DNA of 64,000 nucleotides. Origin: JAPLJU01 sp964547985 (GTDB taxonomy: Bacteria; Desulfobacterota; Syntrophia; Syntrophales; UBA2192). The notes under the pieces were generated by a model. The model searched no databases. It was not told the DNA's origin and saw only the letters and a program-made list of their open reading frames with translations. A program made the position numbers and the translations under genes. Below, in pieces: positions 59,151 through 64,000 of this stretch. The stretch lies in NCBI GenBank assembly GCA_964547985.1, contig CAZJPV010000005.1, forward strand, positions 12,073 through 76,072, read 5' to 3'. Position 1 is the first letter of the stretch; each line of letters opens with the position of its first letter.

Positions 59151-60140
59151 TCAGCGTTTCTGGAAAACCTCCGGGTTGACGAGGTGAGGCGGGACCCTGC
59201 CGGTTACCCCCGCAACCAGGTTTTCCGCTGCCATGACGGACATTTTTGTACGCGTCGCGACACTGGCACTCCCGGTATGGGGGACGACGAGGCAGTTCGG
59301 AAGCGCGAGGAGGGGGTGATCCTTCGGCAGGGGTTCCGGATCCGTCACATCGAGCCCCGCGTAGGCGATCCGGCCTATGCGCAGCGCCTCGTAAAGGGCC
59401 TGTGTGTCCACAACGGGCCCACGGGTGGTATTGACGAGAATCGCTGTTTTCTTCATTTTTCCAAAGGCTTCCGCGCTGATCAGGTGGCGCGTCTGAGGTG
59501 TCAGCGGGGTGTGAAGGGTTATGAAGTCTGATTCGGCGAGAAGCTCGTCGAGGCTTTCGCACATTCTGGCATCCGCGGGAGCCCCCAATTCGGGCCGCAT
59601 TTTGTGATCGTAAAAAAGGACCCTCATGCCGAAGCCCTTGGCGCGCCTGGCCACGGCCGTCCCGATGCGCCCCATCCCGATGATCCCCAGGGTGGCGCCG
59701 TGAACGTCAATGCCGAGAAGCTCCATCGGCTTGAAGGTGTCCCATTTGCCGGCACGGACGAAATCGTAACCCTCGCTGATTCGCCGGGCCGTCGCCATGA
59801 GCAGGGCAAAGGCGAGATCCGCCGTCGTCTCCGTGAGGATCCCGGGGGTGTTCCCAACGAGGATGCCCCGGCGGGTCGCCTCCGGGACGTCGACATTGTC
59901 GTAACCCACGGCGTAATTGCTGATGATCTTGAACTGCGGTCCCGCTGCCTCCATGAGCTCCCCGTCCATTCGATCCGTAAGGAGGCTAAGGACACCGGCT
60001 ACCCCCCTGACTTTTTTGAGCAGTTCCCCGCGGGGCGGCGGGTATTCATCGGGCCAGATGTCGGCATCGCAGCCGGCCCGGATGATTTCTATGCCCTCTT
60101 CGGGGATACGCCTCGCAACGAAGACCCTTGGTTTGGACAT
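59151..60140 (-). CDS. D-isomer specific 2-hydroxyacid dehydrogenase (glyoxylate reductase-like)
   Basis: 329 residues. NAD-binding loop LGIIGMGRIGTAVARRAKG, catalytic residues within VNTTRGPVVDTQALYEAL and VVPHTGSAS (His), and typical DVTDPEPLPKDHPLL. The overall length and pattern fit glyoxylate/hydroxypyruvate reductase, GyaR type. It reduces 2-oxo acids with NAD(P)H. It is separate from the neighbouring kinase by 52 bp. Confidence 0.92.
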   Translation of the reverse strand: MSKPRVFVARRIPEEGIEIIRAGCDADIWPDEYPPPRGELLKKVRGVAGVLSLLTDRMDGELMEAAGPQFKIISNYAVGYDNVDVPEATRRGILVGNTPGILTETTADLAFALLMATARRISEGYDFVRAGKWDTFKPMELLGIDVHGATLGIIGMGRIGTAVARRAKGFGMRVLFYDHKMRPELGAPADARMCESLDELLAESDFITLHTPLTPQTRHLISAEAFGKMKKTAILVNTTRGPVVDTQALYEALRIGRIAYAGLDVTDPEPLPKDHPLLALPNCLVVPHTGSASVATRTKMSVMAAENLVAGVTGRVPPHLVNPEVFQKR

Positions 60141-60188
60141 GGCAGACTCCTCACGGACGGGTATTCCGGAATACTTTTGACAGGCGAC

Positions 60189-60851
60189 TCAGACGGTAAG
60201 GATTTTCAGAAGCCAGCGGTAAACGGGCCCGAAATCCTTCCCGACCCCTTTCATTTTCGGGATGGCAAAAATGAACCCTTTCTTCTCATGGGGGATCAGG
60301 GCAATGTGCCTCAGGATGCCGGGATCGGGGAGATCCTTCATCAGGTTCGAAAGATGGTCGCGGATCTTCAGGTTTTCATAGTAGATGATGAAGTCAAGCT
60401 CTCCCCATCGGGTCTCTTCCCTGTTGAGCATGTCGGCGTTGACGATCTTCGGTCCGCGGAAGGCGGCATATTTTTTTTCGATCAGGTGCCCCTCTCCCGA
60501 GGGCGTCCTCGTAAGGTAGATCGTCACGAAAAGCCGGTCGTGTCTCATGATGAGCTTCGAGATGGGCATGTAGAGGAGAGACTGCCTCGGGAGCATAGTG
60601 ATCGTTGCGTCCACCTGCGAGACGGGCCCCTTCTTCTTGACGAAGAGGTTGGCGTGGTAGCCGATGGTCCCGCCGATATTCGTGAACTTCTGATCATCGG
60701 GCTTCACGATCTCGACGAGATCGTTGAAGGCCGAGAGAAAGATATTCTTGTTCCGGCGCCTCCCCCAGTAGTACCCGAGTGAAAGAAAAAGACTGAAGGC
60801 GATGAAAAGGTAGAACAGGGGCTGCGTGAGGAGATAGTCATGTTCGAACAT
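60189..60851 (-). CDS. Membrane-anchored protein of unknown function (ArsA operon)
   Basis: 220 residues from ATG 60851 (AAGG nine bases upstream; GTG at 60860 is an alternative). One N-terminal transmembrane segment (LFYLFIAFSLFLSLGYYWG) and a soluble domain of about 180 residues with many hydrophobic beta-like runs (LFVTIYLTRTP, LDFIIYYENLKI, HIALIPHEKKGFIFAI). No family recognised. It follows the ArsA-like gene closely, suggesting a functional link. Confidence 0.65.
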   Translation of the reverse strand: MFEHDYLLTQPLFYLFIAFSLFLSLGYYWGRRRNKNIFLSAFNDLVEIVKPDDQKFTNIGGTIGYHANLFVKKKGPVSQVDATITMLPRQSLLYMPISKLIMRHDRLFVTIYLTRTPSGEGHLIEKKYAAFRGPKIVNADMLNREETRWGELDFIIYYENLKIRDHLSNLMKDLPDPGILRHIALIPHEKKGFIFAIPKMKGVGKDFGPVYRWLLKILTV

Positions 60852-60865
60852 AAACGGCACCCTTC

Positions 60866-61804
60866 TCAGAGAACGGAGACAAGATCCTCGGGGATGTCAT
60901 AGAGGCATCGACCGAGCTGGCAGGCGATGTTGGCCGCCAGGGCCACCCTCTTGACGGGGATGTCCTGCCCAAAGTACCGGACCAGCGATTTCTCCACCTG
61001 CCCGGCCGTATCGAGATTGTCATCCGTGACCTTGTTGTCGATAAGTAGATGAAGGGGCAGGCCCAGGTCACGAAGCCCTTCGATGAGCCGCTCGGATTCC
61101 CGCAGGGCGAGGAGATCGGGGTTGAAGACGAGGATCACGGAACAGTCCTCGCCCTGGAGGACCCGGTTCAGGGACTGGTAGTTTTCGTCGAGGGCCTTGA
61201 GGCGGTTCAGGACGTCGTCGTCGCCCTCGTCGTATTTGAGCTTGATCTCCGGGTTATTTCCCCCTTCCTTCGGCGCACCCCTTATTTTCTGGATCGTGTA
61301 GCGCTTCTCGAGGATCTGCCGACGGATCTGCATGAGACGTTCGATCCAGGTGGTCGTCACGCGGGGGAGGGCGAGGAATCTGAGCGTGAGCCCCGTGGGG
61401 GGTGTGTCGAAGATGAGGTAATCGAAATCGGTCTCATTCCGAACCGTCTCCTCAATGCAGGTGAGAAGGGCGTACTCCTCGATACCGGGGGAATATTTCA
61501 GGACGTTGAAGTAATTGTCGAGGTTGAGGGCGTGGAGGTAGCTGTAGGTGCGGGTGAGCACACCGACCTCGCGCTCCAGGTATTCGCGGGAGCGCTTCTG
61601 GAGGTCCACCTCGGAGAGAAAGAGATTGCGGGCGAATTTTGCCTTTTTGTCCTTGAGGGTCACGCCGAAGATGTCGCCCAGGTTGTGGGCCGGGTCGAGG
61701 GACGTGATGAGAACGCTATTATTTTTCGATAGCTGGAAGGCCGTGGCGGCGGCCATGGTCGATTTGCCGACACCGCCTTTTCCCGTGTAGAAAAGCACTT
61801 TCAT
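60866..61804 (-). CDS. ArsA/GET3-family ATPase
   Basis: 312 residues. The deviant Walker A GKGGVGKST (8-16), switch I LDPAHNLGDIF and switch II YLIFDTPPTGLTLRFL are those of the ArsA family. The metal-binding cysteine triad of arsenite pumps is not seen and no arsB is present, so arsenite export is unlikely. The family also targets tail-anchored membrane proteins (GET3), so a chaperone role for the membrane partner encoded next is an inference. Start overlaps the stop of the small upstream gene. Confidence 0.85.
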   Translation of the reverse strand: MKVLFYTGKGGVGKSTMAAATAFQLSKNNSVLITSLDPAHNLGDIFGVTLKDKKAKFARNLFLSEVDLQKRSREYLEREVGVLTRTYSYLHALNLDNYFNVLKYSPGIEEYALLTCIEETVRNETDFDYLIFDTPPTGLTLRFLALPRVTTTWIERLMQIRRQILEKRYTIQKIRGAPKEGGNNPEIKLKYDEGDDDVLNRLKALDENYQSLNRVLQGEDCSVILVFNPDLLALRESERLIEGLRDLGLPLHLLIDNKVTDDNLDTAGQVEKSLVRYFGQDIPVKRVALAANIACQLGRCLYDIPEDLVSVL

Positions 61805-62109
61805 CAGTCGATCCCCAGGATGCCGCAGAGCTCCGCCAGCATGTCCCCGCTTGTATCGGCGCGGTAGTGCAGGACGCGCATCTCCCTTTCCATGTAGGGC
61901 AGAAGCTCGACGGCCAGAAAGGTCGGCGGAGCGGGAAAGCCCACGAAGGCGCCCAGCAGAAGCAGGCTGAAGATGTTCTCCAGCTCCTGGACTTCCTTGC
62001 AGGTAAGCGCGATGACGCTCTCCCTTCGGCCCGCGCTGAAGTCCTCGAGGATCTGCTTGAAGGCCCTGTAAAAGGACTTTTTCTTTTCTTCTTCGCCCAT
62101 TTTTCTCAC
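61804..62109 (-). CDS. Hypothetical 101-residue protein, first gene of the ArsA operon
   Basis: A helical protein: FYRAFKQILEDFSAGRRESVIALTC, a hydrophobic run (FSLLLLGAFVGFPAPPTFLAVELLPYM) that could be a short membrane hairpin or a helical core, and a charged end. Its last base overlaps the start of the ArsA-like gene. Not recognised; conserved linkage would imply a regulatory or client role. Confidence 0.6.
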   Translation of the reverse strand: MRKMGEEEKKKSFYRAFKQILEDFSAGRRESVIALTCKEVQELENIFSLLLLGAFVGFPAPPTFLAVELLPYMEREMRVLHYRADTSGDMLAELCGILGID

Positions 62110-62142
62110 CGGGACACTGTCCGCGGTCCTACCTAATACAGA

Positions 62143-62188
62143 GGAGACCTTTGAAAGGCGATTTCGAAAGCCGCTTCCAAAGGTCTCC
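62143..62188 (-). terminator. Hairpin after cstA
   Basis: GGAGACCTTTG (62143-62153) and CAAAGGTCTCC (62178-62188) form a perfect 11-bp outer stem with an inner region that can pair (AGGC/GCC). It lies 30 bp downstream of the cstA stop on the minus strand, with no T tract; terminator or mRNA-stabilising hairpin. Confidence 0.6.
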
Positions 62189-62217
62189 CCGTTTACACTG
62201 TCAAGGAATCAGTCTTG

Positions 62218-63948
62218 TTACTCCGTTTTTCGCAGTCTGAGGAAGTCCCAGATGAAAATGGTGTTCAGAATGAGCATGACCCCCATGATGATCTGGACCG
62301 TCCAGCCCTGTCCCGGGCTCTTGGCGATGTTAGCGGGCATGACCACAATCATGAACCATATAATGGCCGCGGTCACGGTGACCCAGAGCAGTAAGGCCGG
62401 GATCGTCGCCATGATGGCGAACTTTGACTTGAGCCTCTTGGCCACGTAGGCCGCGCCCGTCATCAGGGCAAGCGATGCGACCAACTGGTTGGCCGCGCCG
62501 AAGGCGGGCCAGACGATGGTGAAGTTCTTGCTCCAGGCGAGGTAAATGCCCAGACCCGCCGGAATAAGAGAGGCCGTCCAGCGGAATGTGATGGCCTTGT
62601 AGAGGCCTTCGGCCGATGTCCTGAAGGGAGTGCACATCTCGACGAGGCAGTAGCGGGCAATGCGGTTCGTGGTGTCGAGGGTCGTAAGGGCGAAGGCCGA
62701 GAGCCACAGCCCCGCGATGACCTTCACGAGGAGTACGGGGATGAAGGCGAGGAAGCTTGCCCCCACCATGTCGGCGTAAGACTGGACGACCATGTTGGCG
62801 GGCACGAGCTTGAAGGCCGCTGTTGCTTTCGTGTACATGTCGCCCCAGTTCCCGGCCGTGAGGGCCAGGGGCTGGTTGGCCGCGGCCGCGGCGTTCTGGA
62901 GGGCCGTGAAGCCGAAACCGCCGATGGCGCATATGATCAGGGTCGAGAGGAACCCCTCCGTGAACATGGCGCCGTAACCGATGAAGAGGGCGTCTGATTC
63001 CTTCTCGAGCTGTTTCGAGGATGTCCCTGAGGCCACGAGGGAGTGGAAGCCCGAGAGCGACCCGCAGGCGATGATGAGCGGGATGGCCGGCCAGAAGGGT
63101 GTTGCCTTCCCGCCGACGAGGATGGGCGCGAAACTGGAGACCATTGGCGCCTCGAAACCCTTGAAGGTGAAGACGGCGGCCGCGAAACCGAGGGCGAGGC
63201 CGAAATAGAGCAGGAAGGAGTTCAGATAGTCGCGCGGCTGCAGCAAAATGTTCACGGGGATGGCGGCGGCGATGATAATGTAGGCAAAGAGGACCAGGAG
63301 CCAGATCTCGTGCTTTATGTAAAGGGGTGTCAGCGTGCCCGCATAAATTGCAGCAGCCAGGAGAACGACGCCGATGGCAGTGGCCGTGGCCAGGTTTATC
63401 TTCCACCTGTAGATCATCTGGCCGAGAAGGATGGCCACGATGGTCATGTAAACGGCTGCCGCGGCAATCTCACCGGTCTTCGCGAACATGCTCGAGACAA
63501 CGTCAGCGAAGGCGGCCACGACGAGGATGAGCATGAAGAAGACGAGCCAGTAGAAGGCCGTCCCCGATCGCTTCGTAAAGAGGTCGGAGGCGACGAACTG
63601 GACGGACTTGCCGTCGTAGCGGACGGAGGCCATGAGGGCCAGGTAGTCATGGACGGCGCCGATGAAGACGTTTCCGAACCAGACCCAGAGAAGTCCGGGC
63701 AGCCAGCCCCAGCACATGGCCATGGCGGGTCCGATGATGGGGCCCGCGCCGGCGATGGAGGCGAAGTGGTGCCCGAAGAGGACGAACTTGTTGGCGGGCA
63801 CGTAGTCAATCCCGTCGTAGAGGCGCTTCGACGGGGCGTCGACGGCATCGGATGCCCTGACCACATCGCGCTCGATCTTCTTGCCGTAGATGAAGTAGAG
63901 CCCCATGTAGATGATGAAGGCCAGGATGATAACGATGGTGGTAGTCAT
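62218..63948 (-). CDS. cstA: CstA-family pyruvate/peptide transporter (carbon starvation protein)
   Basis: 576 residues with about sixteen transmembrane helices. The N-terminal FGHHFASIAGAGPIIGPAMA and SGFHSLVASGTSSKQLEKESDA, and the C-terminal FTIVWPAFGAANQLVASLALM, are strongly conserved CstA motifs. E. coli CstA/BtsT members take up pyruvate; this smaller form is common in Desulfobacterota. It has an AGGAGG-type RBS in front of ATG 63948; the promoter probably lies beyond the window edge. Confidence 0.92.
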   Translation of the reverse strand: MTTTIVIILAFIIYMGLYFIYGKKIERDVVRASDAVDAPSKRLYDGIDYVPANKFVLFGHHFASIAGAGPIIGPAMAMCWGWLPGLLWVWFGNVFIGAVHDYLALMASVRYDGKSVQFVASDLFTKRSGTAFYWLVFFMLILVVAAFADVVSSMFAKTGEIAAAAVYMTIVAILLGQMIYRWKINLATATAIGVVLLAAAIYAGTLTPLYIKHEIWLLVLFAYIIIAAAIPVNILLQPRDYLNSFLLYFGLALGFAAAVFTFKGFEAPMVSSFAPILVGGKATPFWPAIPLIIACGSLSGFHSLVASGTSSKQLEKESDALFIGYGAMFTEGFLSTLIICAIGGFGFTALQNAAAAANQPLALTAGNWGDMYTKATAAFKLVPANMVVQSYADMVGASFLAFIPVLLVKVIAGLWLSAFALTTLDTTNRIARYCLVEMCTPFRTSAEGLYKAITFRWTASLIPAGLGIYLAWSKNFTIVWPAFGAANQLVASLALMTGAAYVAKRLKSKFAIMATIPALLLWVTVTAAIIWFMIVVMPANIAKSPGQGWTVQIIMGVMLILNTIFIWDFLRLRKTE

Positions 63949-64000
63949 TGAACATCTCCTCCTTTCAGTGATATGTATGTAATGTGATATAAAAGGTTTA

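Noticed and set aside
60866..61804. Arsenite efflux ATPase
   Set aside because: No metal-binding cysteine triad and no arsB, arsC or arsR nearby.

Overview
The window looks like one chromosomal segment of an anaerobic Desulfobacterota (deltaproteobacterial) bacterium, most plausibly a syntrophic or fermentative member near Syntrophales. The basis is gene content: a tungsten/molybdenum aldehyde oxidoreductase operon fused to Hdr/Qmo-like and formate dehydrogenase genes, acyl-CoA dehydrogenase and CoA-transferase genes, polyhydroxyalkanoate granule genes, multiheme cytochrome c with ResB/CcsA maturation, and two likely selenoproteins. Most of the sequence is GC-rich. An AT-richer accessory stretch runs from about 10.3 to 17.0 kb, with orphan small ORFs, a lone DNA methyltransferase and gene remnants to 24 kb. 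I see no tRNA, rRNA, CRISPR array, integrase or insertion sequence.

Layout. 0-3 kb (minus): a secreted beta-rich protein, an 11-heme cytochrome c and a double-domain rhodanese. The cytochrome gene holds an in-frame UGA followed by a SECIS-like hairpin and then a -1 frame change. 3-10.3 kb: patatin lipase, a Lys/Glu-rich protein, a PDZ-TPR protein and two large secreted proteins, one with thrombospondin type 3 repeats. 10.3-17 kb: candidate sRNA, cupin, a rhodanese lipoprotein with an in-frame UGA and SECIS hairpin, cspA, orphan ORFs, thioesterase, HExxH protein, and an adenine methyltransferase flanked by imperfect direct repeats. 17-20 kb: two-subunit CoA-transferase (alpha subunit interrupted by TGA), acyl-CoA dehydrogenase and a radical-SAM/SPASM remnant. 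20-26.5 kb: small membrane and redox proteins, a truncated response regulator, a C39-like peptidase and a deoxyhypusine-synthase-like enzyme. 27-31 kb: MFS transporter, iron-sulfur flavoprotein, sirtuin, b-type membrane protein and DksA-like regulator.

30.9-44 kb (minus) is an eleven-gene operon: Tat-exported ferredoxin, AOR, second Tat ferredoxin, QmoA-like flavoprotein, HdrA, MvhD-like subunit, FrhB-like iron-sulfur protein, formate dehydrogenase, HdrC-like ferredoxin, NapH-like membrane polyferredoxin and a shortened AOR paralogue. It probably moves electrons between aldehyde/carboxylate, formate, ferredoxin and the membrane. A P460-type cytochrome lies upstream, and a ModE-type regulator with a perfect palindromic operator lies beyond it.

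45-64 kb: ResB/CcsA, MalQ, a GspE/PilB-type ATPase with a separate double-MshEN protein, a site-2 protease with CBS domains, and a PHA granule locus (PhaR, two phasin-like proteins, PhaJ-like hydratase, with a strong promoter and candidate PhaR operator). Then come a double-PAS histidine kinase that has lost its phospho-acceptor histidine, a hydroxyacid dehydrogenase, an ArsA-type ATPase operon and a CstA transporter.
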